In this document: positions 44,253 through 52,681 of the stretch, one piece after another
How positions within the stretch are numbered: the stretch's first letter is position 1
How the letters are laid out: each line of letters starts with the position of its first letter
Source: a virus
Length of the DNA: 64,000 nt
IMG/VR virus record: IMGVR_UViG_3300007513_000025
Span: 1 to 64,000 of that record
Strand: one strand, 5' to 3'
Translations under genes and position numbers: made by a program
Notes under the pieces: generated by a model
The model's database searches: none
What the model was told of the DNA's origin: nothing
Seen by the model: only the letters and a program-made list of their open reading frames with translations

Positions 44253-44881
44253 TGAAGAAAGCATTAGTAGTAGGAAACGGCGAGAGTCGTAAACGAATTG
44301 GTTTAAATTTATTTAGACGTGACAAGTGGGAAATATATGGTTGTAATGGACTATATAGGGATTTTTCCGCGGATCATTTAGTTATAATTGATGAAGCAAT
44401 GCGTACAGAGTTTGAGTATAATACTCATCTTAAAGGACGTACTACAAATATACCTGAAGGTAGAACATTTTATGGTATGCCAAAGCATGTTTATTTTGTA
44501 GAGGATATGCCTGAGTATGAGCCAATGATGAGTGCTGGATGTATGGCATTACAAATAGCAATGCGGGATCACTGTGAAATAGATTTAATAGGGTTTGATC
44601 TAGGCTCACCAGATGGTTTAACTAATAACGTATATAAAAACTCACCTAGTTATATGCCAGAAGCAAGGCCAGCGAGTGGGTATATTGTGGATGCATTTAA
44701 TTTAAAAGCGATTAGTAATCGGTTTAATGAGAAATATCCTATAGGACTTATTAGACGCATTGCTGATGATATTCCGTTTGAACTTGACAAATACATGAAA
44801 CATGTTAAAATAGAAGAATACATATCAGAAGTATTCACAAATAATTTTCATATGCACGTTAGAGAAAGAAATGCCAAGTAA
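44252..44881 (+). CDS. GT42/DUF115-like protein, second copy
   Basis: 209 aa. LVVGNGESRKRIG at residues 5-17, IYGCNGLYRDFSADHLVIIDEAM (~30-52), and MSAGCMALQIAMRDHCEIDLIGFDLG (~92-117), the same three blocks as the protein at 1842-2591 and in the order of GT42/DUF115 enzymes. Spacing is tighter and the two differ elsewhere, so they are old paralogues or separate acquisitions. Likely nucleotide-sugar or similar binding; substrate unknown. It lies in the replication region, overlapping gp62 by 11 nt. Confidence 0.5.
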   Translation: MKKALVVGNGESRKRIGLNLFRRDKWEIYGCNGLYRDFSADHLVIIDEAMRTEFEYNTHLKGRTTNIPEGRTFYGMPKHVYFVEDMPEYEPMMSAGCMALQIAMRDHCEIDLIGFDLGSPDGLTNNVYKNSPSYMPEARPASGYIVDAFNLKAISNRFNEKYPIGLIRRIADDIPFELDKYMKHVKIEEYISEVFTNNFHMHVRERNAK

Positions 44882-45341
44882 AAAACCAATATTGCCTCTT
44901 AAAGAGGTCTTTAATGCATTAGATAAAAAAGATTATTGGTTTTATGGGCGGATCGGAAAAGAAAAACAAAAAGCATTTAGTTCTTATTTGCAGTTAAAAT
45001 ATAATGCAAGTGCTACAGGCAGTAGTGACATGCAAGAATATATGATACGCTCCACAAATGAAGAACTTAATAAAGATTTCTGGGAAATTAGTAAGCATCC
45101 AAAGTTAGTATGGATGCTTTTATGTGCCATTAATCCCAAGATTGGCAGTTTTAATCGCAAGTATCTGCCAATGAAAAAAAATGTAAAAGATAATAAAAAG
45201 ACAAAGTTTCTAAGGGAATTATATCCAACTTGGAAATTAAGTGACATCGAAGCATATGCTGAGATGTGTGATAAGAAAGAACTCAAACAGTTAGCGATAG
45301 AACATGGATACGACGATAAGTCAATCAGAGAAAAACTATGA
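44871..45341 (+). CDS. 62: gp62-like sliding clamp loader small subunit
   Basis: 156 aa (T4 gp62 is 187 aa). Helical protein with DYWFYGRIGKEKQKAFSSYLQLKYNASATGSSDMQEYMIRSTNEELNKDFWEISKHPKLVWMLL, resembling the gp62 family of marine T4-like phages. It would complex with gp44 (outside this window) to load the gp45 clamp. Supported by neighbouring replication genes but not by catalytic motifs, since gp62 has none. Overlaps both neighbours (11 and 38 nt). Confidence 0.68.
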   Translation: MPSKKPILPLKEVFNALDKKDYWFYGRIGKEKQKAFSSYLQLKYNASATGSSDMQEYMIRSTNEELNKDFWEISKHPKLVWMLLCAINPKIGSFNRKYLPMKKNVKDNKKTKFLRELYPTWKLSDIEAYAEMCDKKELKQLAIEHGYDDKSIREKL

Positions 45342-46005
45342 GTGCCAATTTTGTAAAAGGAGTTTTACAAGAGAGAAAACACTAGCGGCGCACGTATGTG
45401 AGCCCAAGCGTAGGCATCAACAAAGAGATGAAAAGCATGTGCAAATTGCGTACATTGCTTATAAACGGTTCTATGAGTTAACACAAGGGAGTTCAAATTT
45501 TAAAACATATGAGCACTTTGCACAAAGTCAATATTATAATGCTTTTGTAAAATTTGGTAATCACATTATTAATATTAACGTAATAAATCCAGACTATTTT
45601 ATAGACTATGTTATAAAAGCAAATAAAAAATTGGATCATTGGTGTAAAGATGCAATATATGAAGAGTATTTGTTGCCATATATTAAAACTGAAAATGTTC
45701 GTGATGCATTAGAACGCAGTATTATAACTATGGAAAAATGGGCAACAGACAATAATGCCCAATTCAATCATTTCTTTAAGTTTGTAAGTTTCAATAAAGC
45801 AGTATCATTAATTAGAAATGGAAAAATAAGTCCATGGACAATCTATAATTGTAAAACAGGTATGGAGATGTTAGAGAAAATGACTGATGAACAATTAGGA
45901 TTGATTAACGATTTTATAGACCCAATATATTGGAGCAAACGTTTTGAAGCGTTTGTAAGCGATGTAGAATGGGTTAAGCATATTTTAAGTGACGCAAAAA
46001 TGTAA
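45304..46005 (+). CDS. C2H2-type zinc finger phage protein
   Basis: 233 aa. Residues ~12-33 read YECQFCKRSFTREKTLAAHVC, a C2H2-like finger (second pair H and C). The remainder (YIAYKRFYELTQGSSNFKTYEHFAQSQYYNAFVKFGNHI) is conserved in marine T4-like phages in my memory, without known function. It probably binds nucleic acid or a protein partner in replication or transcription. The start overlaps gp62 by 38 nt, so the two are translationally coupled. Confidence 0.72.
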   Translation: MDTTISQSEKNYECQFCKRSFTREKTLAAHVCEPKRRHQQRDEKHVQIAYIAYKRFYELTQGSSNFKTYEHFAQSQYYNAFVKFGNHIININVINPDYFIDYVIKANKKLDHWCKDAIYEEYLLPYIKTENVRDALERSIITMEKWATDNNAQFNHFFKFVSFNKAVSLIRNGKISPWTIYNCKTGMEMLEKMTDEQLGLINDFIDPIYWSKRFEAFVSDVEWVKHILSDAKM

Positions 46006-46016
46006 GGAGACATTTA

Positions 46017-46214
46017 ATGACAGACGAAAGCGTAGTATACAACCTTGATTTGGAAAAATTGAAAATTAGACACAGAGAGTTGGATAAGATGATATGGGAA
46101 ATTGAGGAAAAGGAACAAGACGTTGGCGAAGTACATATGAAAATAATGGAACTGAAAAAAGAAAAATTGTGGCTTAAAGATAAAATAATGTTTATGGAAC
46201 AGAAATTTGGATGA
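46017..46214 (+). CDS. Short coiled-coil protein (65 aa)
   Basis: Strong AAGGAGA ribosome site 6 nt before ATG. Nearly all residues form one charged heptad pattern (LEKLKIRHRELDKMIWEIEEKEQDVGEVHMKIMELKKEKLWLKDKI). No family assigned. It lies directly after the zinc-finger gene and overlaps the next gene by 8 nt. A small adaptor or assembly helper is possible. Confidence 0.6.
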   Translation: MTDESVVYNLDLEKLKIRHRELDKMIWEIEEKEQDVGEVHMKIMELKKEKLWLKDKIMFMEQKFG

Positions 46215-46914
46215 CGCAGTTGCCTATGACAAATATCCACATCACCATAAATGGTATAACAAGTTATGGTTAAGTGAAAAATTAGGCTATAGATGTGGCC
46301 CGGCTGGTGTAAATGTATTACTTAAAGAAGAATACATTGTACGTCCTATTATGAATTTAGAAGGTATGGGCGTAGGTGCTGAAACTGTAGAGATGGACCC
46401 AGATGAATATACTACTCTGCCGCCGGGCCATTTTTGGTGTGAAAAGTTTGAAGGGAGGCATTTCTCATATGATTTCATATGGGAAGAAGAATGGGAAGTT
46501 CCATTAAGAACTCCTCGTTATGCAAAAGGTTGGCGACAATTAAATTGTTGGGAAGGTTTTAGGGAAACAGGAGAAGAAAAGTTGTGGAGATGGAGTAAAT
46601 GGGTTAAGAGAAATAGGTTTATTAAACTTCCAGACTGGTTTGATGAACTAAAAGATGTAAGTAGTATAAATGTAGAGTGTATTGATGATAATATTATAGA
46701 AGTACACTTACGATCCAATCCAGATCCGATAGATAAGCATAAAGAATTAATAGTGTGGTGGGAAGATTCAAGTTATTATAAAAAAACATATTTTAAACAT
46801 GGTTATGTATATATAGAAGCATTTGACGATGCTGGTGGAAATTTGCCAATGCCACGTTTAGGATTTTTAGCATTACCGATTGTACCAAGGGCAAGACACC
46901 AATATGAGCCTTAA
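46207..46914 (+). CDS. Conserved phage protein, possibly ATP-grasp-like
   Basis: 235 aa, TTG start overlapping the previous gene. KLGYRCGPAGVNVLLKEEYIVRPIMNLEGMGVGA then PPGHFWCEKFEGRHFSYDF recall the RPi.N..GmG-type and E..G.h...D-type blocks of ATP-grasp-related phage proteins, but no full ATP-grasp site can be traced. Very rich in Trp. I have seen similar unassigned proteins in marine T4-like phages. It overlaps the mini-DnaE gene by 11 nt. Confidence 0.5.
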   Translation: MDDAVAYDKYPHHHKWYNKLWLSEKLGYRCGPAGVNVLLKEEYIVRPIMNLEGMGVGAETVEMDPDEYTTLPPGHFWCEKFEGRHFSYDFIWEEEWEVPLRTPRYAKGWRQLNCWEGFRETGEEKLWRWSKWVKRNRFIKLPDWFDELKDVSSINVECIDDNIIEVHLRSNPDPIDKHKELIVWWEDSSYYKKTYFKHGYVYIEAFDDAGGNLPMPRLGFLALPIVPRARHQYEP

Positions 46915-47476
46915 GTTTGATATTGATATAGATTTTGCAGATAGAACTGCTGTGCTGGAAAAAGTAAAGCATCATATTCCTGCGACTATTATTAGGGGAA
47001 ATGAATTAGTGAAACATAATACTGGAGTATACTTTACCGATGTTCCAACTGATCCAGTAAAAGGAATTTGTTCTCTTGATCATAAAGATGCGGAAGACCG
47101 TGGTTATTTTAAATTAGATTTGCTTAATGTAAACGTGTATAGTCAAGTTAAAAGTGAAGCACATTTAATTGATTTAATGTTTACAGAACCACCATGGGAA
47201 AGATTATTAGAAAAAGAATATTGTGAGCAATTAATTCATGTAGGCAATCAATATGATCTTATTAAAAAAATGAAGCCAGATACTATTCCGCGGATGGCAA
47301 TGTTTCTGTCTGTAATTCGTCCAGCAAAGCGTTATTTGATTGGTAAAACATGGAAAGAGATTGGTGAGCAAGTGTGGGAGAAGCCTGATGAAGGATATTA
47401 TTTTAAGAAGTCACACGCGGTTGCTTATGCACATTTAGTAGTTGTGCATATGAATTTACTTAACCTTATTGTATAA
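46904..47476 (+). CDS. Miniature DnaE-like (DNA polymerase III alpha) protein
   Basis: 190 aa from ATG 46904. In order: FDIDIDFADR (D8, D10; E. coli DnaE FDVDF, D401/D403), HNTGVYFTDVPT (DnaE HAGGVVIAPT), DRGYFKLDLLNVNVY (D72; DnaE LVKFDFLGL, D555), LIKKMKPDTIPRMAMFLSVIRP (DnaE LI..LQPD...MIALVALFRP) and GYYFKKSHAVAYAHLVV (DnaE GYGFNKSHSAAYALVSY). All palm catalytic acids and the fingers signature are kept while hundreds of intervening residues are missing. It cannot be a complete polymerase; a structural, regulatory or odd catalytic role in replication is open. Confidence 0.65.
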   Translation: MSLKFDIDIDFADRTAVLEKVKHHIPATIIRGNELVKHNTGVYFTDVPTDPVKGICSLDHKDAEDRGYFKLDLLNVNVYSQVKSEAHLIDLMFTEPPWERLLEKEYCEQLIHVGNQYDLIKKMKPDTIPRMAMFLSVIRPAKRYLIGKTWKEIGEQVWEKPDEGYYFKKSHAVAYAHLVVVHMNLLNLIV

Positions 47477-48013
47477 TTCTATATCTTTTTGATATACGTC
47501 CTCGAACCAATTTTTATAATTTTTAAGCGTATTATCAAAGTCAATATTGAATTTATCACTATATTCGTTAGCATTCTTTCTGATAACTTCTTCATTAAAT
47601 ATCTTATCAACATTTCCCATATGAAAAAATTCTTTAATAGTATAAGGAAAGTATTTAATGAAAAAAGATTGTGGCATTAAATGCAGAAGCCGATGTGCCA
47701 TTTGGTCTTTCACACCTCCACTATAATTATTTTTTACGTAGTCGCTAAAAAACATATCAAGATAATTTAAAGATGATTTAAATCTACTCAATGGCTCACG
47801 AACTACTGTGAAATATCGTGGATTTTTTTGTATTGTATTTTTGTTGCTAATGAACTTCATTAAAGCAGTAGAAGCACATTTTGGTATATTACAATAATAG
47901 ATACGAAGTTTTGGATAGACATAATATTCATAATGAAAACTAAAATTTTTGGTTTGACACGATATTCTAGTGGATATATTTTCTCTTTTAACTACAGCAG
48001 AGGTATCTATCAT
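47456..48013 (-). CDS. Sulfotransferase family protein
   Basis: 185 aa. CNIPKCASTALMKFI at residues 41-55 is the PAPS 5'-phosphosulfate loop (IPKxxST) and VVREPLSRFKSSL (70-82) is the 3'-phosphate-binding segment of the Sulfotransfer_2 family. It would transfer sulfate from PAPS to a sugar or protein. The family is usually 200-300 aa, so this is short. It is on the minus strand after gene 48014 with no gap, and overlaps mini-DnaE by 21 nt. It may modify surface glycans or virion proteins. Confidence 0.82.
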   Translation of the reverse strand: MIDTSAVVKRENISTRISCQTKNFSFHYEYYVYPKLRIYYCNIPKCASTALMKFISNKNTIQKNPRYFTVVREPLSRFKSSLNYLDMFFSDYVKNNYSGGVKDQMAHRLLHLMPQSFFIKYFPYTIKEFFHMGNVDKIFNEEVIRKNANEYSDKFNIDFDNTLKNYKNWFEDVYQKDIELYNKVK

Positions 48014-48388
48014 TTACTTAACTTTTTGGACTAGTTGTATATTCCTGCGTTTGGTCCGGCGTTGTGCTAATTCATTCATACTAACATATGGACCATGAAC
48101 TATTTCAACATCTTTAGCCATAAATGTTTTGATAAATGGTTTGAAGATAGCAAATTCTTGTTTAAGAAATATGTTTATAGGAAACATTCTATTTGATTCC
48201 CACCACCATGTTTCTCCCAGATCTAGAAATTTTTGTTTTGCTTCTGTGTTCGGCAACTCATTAAAGTCGTAAATGCTTACAATGGTTGCATCTTTATTGA
48301 GGATAATACCTACTATCTCCCTATCAGCATATTTGATATAACTGATGAAAGGGTACTTTTCTGTTAACTCTTCATATATGTTCGGCAT
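48014..48388 (-). CDS. Conserved marine phage protein of unknown function
   Basis: 124 aa. NIYEELTEKYPFISYIKYADREIVGIILNKDATIVSIYDF then ETWWWESNRMFPINIFLKQEF, FKPFIKTFMAKDVEIVHGP and a basic end (RRTKRRNIQLVQKVK). I recall close relatives in cyanophages and other marine T4-like phages, unassigned. The basic tail suggests nucleic-acid contact. Its stop abuts the sulfotransferase start, so they form a two-gene leftward unit. The minus-strand start lies against the late box of 48415. Confidence 0.7.
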   Translation of the reverse strand: MPNIYEELTEKYPFISYIKYADREIVGIILNKDATIVSIYDFNELPNTEAKQKFLDLGETWWWESNRMFPINIFLKQEFAIFKPFIKTFMAKDVEIVHGPYVSMNELAQRRTKRRNIQLVQKVK

Positions 48389-48395
48389 ATAAATA
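48388..48395 (+). promoter_or_regulatory. Late box TATAAATA (perfect) before 48415
   Basis: 19 nt upstream of the ATG, with AAAAGG between. Perfect T4 late consensus. Confidence 0.65.
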
Positions 48396-48414
48396 TAGTA
48401 AAAGGTCTTAAAAT

Positions 48415-49194
48415 ATGTTAGTTACTACGGTCTATTTATATAACCAAAATGTTAATCTGAAAATAAAGGCGGACACTGATAAGGAGCATTGGGGGTATGA
48501 AATGTATAATCATCCTATAAAGGTATACAAGGGTATTGACAATACCATACAATTGTCACTAAAGAACGATAATCAAAAGTCGTTAACAATTACTGATAAA
48601 ACAATTACATTTAACATTTTAGATAATGTTGGTGATACTGGCGTGATATTAAGTAAAACGGCCACAATAGTAGATGGAATAAAAGGAACGGCAAAAGTTA
48701 TTATAACAGAAAATGATTTACTAGATTTAGACTCTCAATATCTTAATTATTCAGTAAAAGTAGTTGATGGTGAAGCGAATACAAGTATTGGTTATGTAGA
48801 TGGTGCATATGATGTATTAGGACAATTACAAATTGCAGATGGTGTTTTCCCAACACTTACAGATAGTAAAGTATTGAACACAGCAGACTTTACTATATCA
48901 GGTTCAACTCATACAAGTAATCCACTAGTAGCAGATTCTAAACTTAATCAAAACTCTGCGTTGCAAACTGCGGCTTTTTATTTTTCAGGTACATATACTG
49001 GTACTATTGTAATACAAGGTACATTGAATGATAATATTTCATTAGCAGATGATGATTATTTTGATATTAAGACATTAAATCTAACTAATGAAACTGGTGT
49101 TGGTTATACAAATTGGAACGGTGTTCATAGTAGAATTCGTATTAAATGTACTCCATCTTCAGGCGGATTAGCAAAAGTACTTTATCGTCCTTGA
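48415..49194 (+). CDS. Beta-rich virion or baseplate-type protein
   Basis: 259 aa. KVYKGIDNTIQLSLKNDNQKSLTITDKTITFNILDNVGDTGVI recalls the N-terminal immunoglobulin-like fold of baseplate upper proteins (BppU type). The C-terminal half (FYFSGTYTGTIVIQGTLNDNISLADDDYFDI) is beta-sandwich-like. Likely a receptor-binding or tail accessory protein. It has a perfect late box although it sits just before primase, so it marks a late gene inside the replication region. Confidence 0.6.
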   Translation: MLVTTVYLYNQNVNLKIKADTDKEHWGYEMYNHPIKVYKGIDNTIQLSLKNDNQKSLTITDKTITFNILDNVGDTGVILSKTATIVDGIKGTAKVIITENDLLDLDSQYLNYSVKVVDGEANTSIGYVDGAYDVLGQLQIADGVFPTLTDSKVLNTADFTISGSTHTSNPLVADSKLNQNSALQTAAFYFSGTYTGTIVIQGTLNDNISLADDDYFDIKTLNLTNETGVGYTNWNGVHSRIRIKCTPSSGGLAKVLYRP

Positions 49195-49219
49195 CTTTTA
49201 GCAGTAACTCCTATATAAT
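49191..49219 (+). promoter_or_regulatory. Sigma70 promoter TTGACT-17-TATAAT for primase
   Basis: -35 at 49191-49196 overlaps the upstream stop; -10 at 49214-49219; 17-nt spacer. The -10 ends 6 nt before the primase ATG, so +1 should be at the ATG. Confidence 0.8.
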
Positions 49220-49225
49220 AACTGT

Positions 49226-50197
49226 ATGAATCAAATACAGTCAGTCATTATGAGTAATTTACCAGGAAAGGTAAAGAAAAGTTCCAGTGGCTGGCAGTCC
49301 TTTAATGCTCCATGTTGTGTTCATAACGGAGAAACGCAAGACAAACGTGGTAGAGGCGGTATTATACTTAATGGAGAGGCAATATCGTATAATTGTTTTA
49401 ATTGTGGATATAAAACAGGGTGGCAACCAGGTAGGCCATTAAGTCGTAAACTGCGACAATTTATGGATTGGCTTGGTACTCCGGAATCTGACATAAAGCG
49501 TCTTGTATTAACTGCTATACAATTAAAAGAGACAGCAATTGAGCAAAACTTAATTCCAGAGGAAATTGAATTTACTTTTGAGAAGAAAGATTTTCCGGAA
49601 CAAAGTAGTCCATTAGCATCTGATAATAAACTTATATTAGAATATTTACATAAGCGTGGATTGGATGAAAATGATTATCCATATTACTGGACACCAATTA
49701 CAGAGACAAAATTTGATAGACGAGTAATAATTCCATTCTTTTGGCAAGATGAAATAGTAGGATACACGGCACGATTAGCAGTTCGTGGTAATCCAAAATA
49801 TTTTACTAGTACGCCTGCGGGTTATGTGTTTAATATGGACAGGCAAACTGAAGATCGTAAGTTTGTTATTGTGACAGAAGGCCCATTTGATGCAATTGCT
49901 ATAGATGGAGTTGCAATATTAGGTAGTGATATTGGTGATGCACAAGTAGACTTGATAGAAAGTCTAAATAGGCAAGTAATAATGGTGCCAGATAATGATA
50001 GTGCTGGTAATAAACTTATAACACAAGCAATGAAGTACAATTGGGATGTTAGTTTCCCAACTTGGTATGATACTTGCAAAGATATAAATGAAGCAGTATT
50101 AAATTACGGCAAAATGTTTACATTAAAGAATATATTGGATAATGTTCAGTCCACACGGTTAAAAATTCAATTACACCAAAAACGTTTACAAACATAG
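49226..50197 (+). CDS. 61: DNA primase gp61
   Basis: 323 aa (T4 gp61 is 342 aa). N-terminal zinc module CC-x-H (30-33) and CFNCG (57-61), then a TOPRIM-like core with VTEGPFDAIAI (Glu plus D) and MVPDNDSAGNKLI. gp61 makes RNA primers for lagging-strand synthesis together with gp41, encoded next. It has a sigma70 promoter and lacks a ribosome site, so it is probably translated from a leaderless mRNA at early times. Confidence 0.92.
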   Translation: MNQIQSVIMSNLPGKVKKSSSGWQSFNAPCCVHNGETQDKRGRGGIILNGEAISYNCFNCGYKTGWQPGRPLSRKLRQFMDWLGTPESDIKRLVLTAIQLKETAIEQNLIPEEIEFTFEKKDFPEQSSPLASDNKLILEYLHKRGLDENDYPYYWTPITETKFDRRVIIPFFWQDEIVGYTARLAVRGNPKYFTSTPAGYVFNMDRQTEDRKFVIVTEGPFDAIAIDGVAILGSDIGDAQVDLIESLNRQVIMVPDNDSAGNKLITQAMKYNWDVSFPTWYDTCKDINEAVLNYGKMFTLKNILDNVQSTRLKIQLHQKRLQT

Positions 50198-50210
50198 ATA
50201 ATTACAGTAT

Positions 50211-51626
50211 ATGAATAAAGAATATAACGTAGAATTGCAGAAATTATATTTGGAAATGCTAGTAAGCAATCCAGAAGCATTTGTTAGAGTGCAAAATATA
50301 TTCAATCCGCAGAATTTTGATAGAAGTTTGCGGCCAATAGCAACATTTGTATTAAATTATGTAGATCAATACAAAACATTGCCAGAAGTAAATCAAATAA
50401 ACAGCAAAACAGGTTCCAAATTACAAGATGTTGTGACTGAGCAGTTAGAAGAACACAGTAATTGGTTATTAGATGAGTTTGAACAGTTTAGTAGGCATAA
50501 AGAACTAGAACGTGCAATATTAGACAGTGCGGATTTGTTAGAGAAAGGTGATTATGGTTTAGTAGAGGCCAAAATTAAAGATGCTGTACAGGTTGGTCTT
50601 ACAAAAGACATGGGAACTGATTATTGGGACAATCCACGCGAACGTTTAATGACATTAAAAACAAGTAATGGGCAAGTTAGCACTGGTTGGGAAATGTTTG
50701 ATAGAAAATTGTTTGGTGGATTTAATAGAGGTGAGTTACAAATATTTGCAGGTGGTAGTGGTAGTGGTAAAAGTTTGTTTATGCAAAATTTAGCAGTTAA
50801 TTGGGTGCTTGCAGGACTCAATGTATTATATTTTACATTGGAGTTGAGTGAGGAATTAACTGCAATGAGAATTGATAGTATGGTGTCCAATATTTCTACA
50901 AAGGAAATATTTAAAGATTTGGATACTGTTGAAATGAAAATTAAACTTGTAAGTAAAAAAGCAGGCAATTTACAAATAAAATATATGCCAGCACAAAGTA
51001 ATATTAATGATTTTAGAAGTTATGTTAAAGAATTAAATGTGCAAAAAGGTATGAAAGCAGATGTGGTGTTAGTAGATTATTTAGATTTGTGTATGCCAAT
51101 TAGCACAAAAGTTGCACCAAGTGATTTATATGTTAAAGACAAATATGTTGCAGAAGAATTGCGTAACTTATCTAAAGAGTTAGATGTTGTATTTGTTACA
51201 GCATCGCAGTTAAACAGAAGTGCAGTTGATGAAATAGAGTTTGATCATAGTCACATTGCAGGTGGTATTAGTAAAATTAATACAGCAGATAATGTTATTG
51301 GTATTTTTACGAGTAGGGCAATGCGTGAACGTGGACGTTATCAAGTGCAGTTTATGAAAACAAGAAGCAGTAGTGGGGTTGGCTCAAAAGTAGATTTAGA
51401 ATTTGATATAAGCAGTTTGCGTATAAGAGATTTGGGAGAAGAAGGGCAACAAGAGGAAGATACTTCTTATACAGCAACACAAACACAATCAACTAACATA
51501 TTTGATAGAATAAACAGAAGTGCTACAGTGCAACCTAACGAGGATACTCCAAAAGTAACTGCTGAAGCAAGTGGAAGTAAGATAAGATCATTATTACGCA
51601 ACATGAATACTCCTGATGAAATATAA
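50211..51626 (+). CDS. 41: Replicative helicase gp41 (DnaB family)
   Basis: 471 aa (T4 gp41 is 475 aa). Walker A GGSGSGKS at 181-188, VVLVDYLDLCMP (Walker B type), FVTASQLNRSAVDE and SKINTADNVIGIFTSRAMRERGRY follow the DnaB/gp41 core in order; the N-terminal ~150 residues are helical. Hexameric 5'-3' helicase opening the fork and activating primase gp61, encoded 13 nt upstream. The last 60 residues are low-complexity, probably a partner-binding tail. Confidence 0.95.
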   Translation: MNKEYNVELQKLYLEMLVSNPEAFVRVQNIFNPQNFDRSLRPIATFVLNYVDQYKTLPEVNQINSKTGSKLQDVVTEQLEEHSNWLLDEFEQFSRHKELERAILDSADLLEKGDYGLVEAKIKDAVQVGLTKDMGTDYWDNPRERLMTLKTSNGQVSTGWEMFDRKLFGGFNRGELQIFAGGSGSGKSLFMQNLAVNWVLAGLNVLYFTLELSEELTAMRIDSMVSNISTKEIFKDLDTVEMKIKLVSKKAGNLQIKYMPAQSNINDFRSYVKELNVQKGMKADVVLVDYLDLCMPISTKVAPSDLYVKDKYVAEELRNLSKELDVVFVTASQLNRSAVDEIEFDHSHIAGGISKINTADNVIGIFTSRAMRERGRYQVQFMKTRSSSGVGSKVDLEFDISSLRIRDLGEEGQQEEDTSYTATQTQSTNIFDRINRSATVQPNEDTPKVTAEASGSKIRSLLRNMNTPDEI

Positions 51627-51629
51627 ATA
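51622..51629 (+). promoter_or_regulatory. Late box TATAAATA (perfect) before 51656
   Basis: Overlaps the gp41 stop (51624-51626). 26 nt upstream of the ATG with AAAAGGAG between. Leadered class. Confidence 0.7.
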
Positions 51630-51655
51630 TACATATATTAAAAGGAGCATCAATA

Positions 51656-52144
51656 ATGGCATGGCATGGTTTATTGAAAGCAGAATTTCACGGCGCAAAG
51701 CATTGGGTACTTACTGAACCTCTTACATATGAGATAGAAAAAAGTAGAAGTCTTGAAATGGATAGATGGGTTTCTAGTTGGACAAATTTAAATGTAGATA
51801 TGAAATCTACACCAAGTACTCTTTTAATCACAGCACCAGTTGGTTATGAAACAGATTTAGCATCTATACCACGTATTACATGGAATATTATTTCACCCTG
51901 GGATGTTGCGAGAGCGGCAGTAATACATGATGTGTTATATGGTGCTTTACGTAAAGTTTTAGTAGTAAAGGGATTGCATCCACAAACTGTTAAAGTATTA
52001 CGATCTCAAGCAGATAATGTATTTAGGAAGGGCATGGATGATGCAGATCCTAACATTCCAGATTGGAAAATATTTTCTTGCTTTTGGGCAGTACGCCCTT
52101 TTGGTAGGTGGGCCATACGAAAACCATCAGTTTTTGATAATTAA
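51656..52144 (+). CDS. DUF1353 family protein
   Basis: 162 aa. The pair VGYETDLASIPRITW and RAAVIHDVLYGAL, plus ADNVFRKGMDDAD, is the DUF1353 signature, with acidic and His residues suggesting a metal-dependent active site. The family is common in tailed phages, often near lysis or baseplate genes; peptidoglycan hydrolysis has been suggested, but the function is not settled. It has a perfect late box and strong ribosome site, so it is probably abundant. Confidence 0.82.
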   Translation: MAWHGLLKAEFHGAKHWVLTEPLTYEIEKSRSLEMDRWVSSWTNLNVDMKSTPSTLLITAPVGYETDLASIPRITWNIISPWDVARAAVIHDVLYGALRKVLVVKGLHPQTVKVLRSQADNVFRKGMDDADPNIPDWKIFSCFWAVRPFGRWAIRKPSVFDN

Positions 52145-52158
52145 AGAGTCACATTTTA

Positions 52159-52166
52159 ACTAAATA
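52159..52166 (+). promoter_or_regulatory. Late box ACTAAATA before 52180
   Basis: 13 nt before the GTG at 52180 and 22 nt before the in-frame ATG at 52189. Confidence 0.5.
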
Positions 52167-52179
52167 TAATAAACACTAT

Positions 52180-52449
52180 GTGACATGTATGACAATGAAA
52201 CGTAAGACTAGGACAATACTAGAAGAATTGAATTCCTTATATAAGGATCACAATAAAAGTGCGATTATAGAAAGTCGTGCTATTCATATTATTGATAGTG
52301 CAATTAATTTAGTGAATACTATATATGAACACTATGATCATGAAATTGCTTCTGAATTAGAGCGCCGTCTCCTTAACAGCATACGTGGCCAGGATAATAA
52401 AAAGTTTATCCGTAGCATACGTAAGGCTGGCGATAATGAGACTAATTGA
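52180..52449 (+). CDS. Small conserved phage protein, helical
   Basis: 89 aa from GTG 52180; ATG 52189 or 52195 are more likely starts (MKRKTRTILEEL...). KTRTILEELNSLYKDHNKSAIIESRAIHIIDSAINLV then EIASELERRLLNSIRGQDNKKFIRSIRK; similar small helical proteins occur in marine T4-like phages, with unknown function. Basic C-terminus. It is the first gene of a run of overlapping small genes to 54449. Confidence 0.65.
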   Translation: MTCMTMKRKTRTILEELNSLYKDHNKSAIIESRAIHIIDSAINLVNTIYEHYDHEIASELERRLLNSIRGQDNKKFIRSIRKAGDNETN

Positions 52450-52681
52450 AATATCTGATTTCTCAGATACTCCCGACATACACGTAGATAGACCACAACC
52501 AAAATATCCACACGTACATGGTGGTGAAAGTGGTACTGTGGATAGAATGTCGGAAGAATTAGAACATATTGTGGATAGATGGGTTAAAGTTGATTGGAAA
52601 GATATTAATCCTGAATCCAAAGAGCGTTTTAGTAATGCAATTACAGAACTTTTAGAGATTATTCAGAGCGAAGAAGTATGA
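52436..52681 (+). CDS. Small protein with tag-like N-terminus (81 aa)
   Basis: ATG 52436 is chosen because MRLIEISDFSDTPD matches the shared N-terminal signature (L-I-E site); an earlier in-frame codon exists at 52385. The rest is His/Pro-containing (IHVDRPQPKYPHVHGGES) and then helical (VDRMSEELEHIVDRWVKVDWKDI). No family known. Overlaps the previous gene by 14 nt and the next by 4 nt. Confidence 0.6.
   Translation: MRLIEISDFSDTPDIHVDRPQPKYPHVHGGESGTVDRMSEELEHIVDRWVKVDWKDINPESKERFSNAITELLEIIQSEEV

Noticed and set aside
44779-44807. TTGACA followed by AAAATA as a gp62 promoter
   Set aside because: The -10 match is poor and the upstream gene reads through; not enough support.
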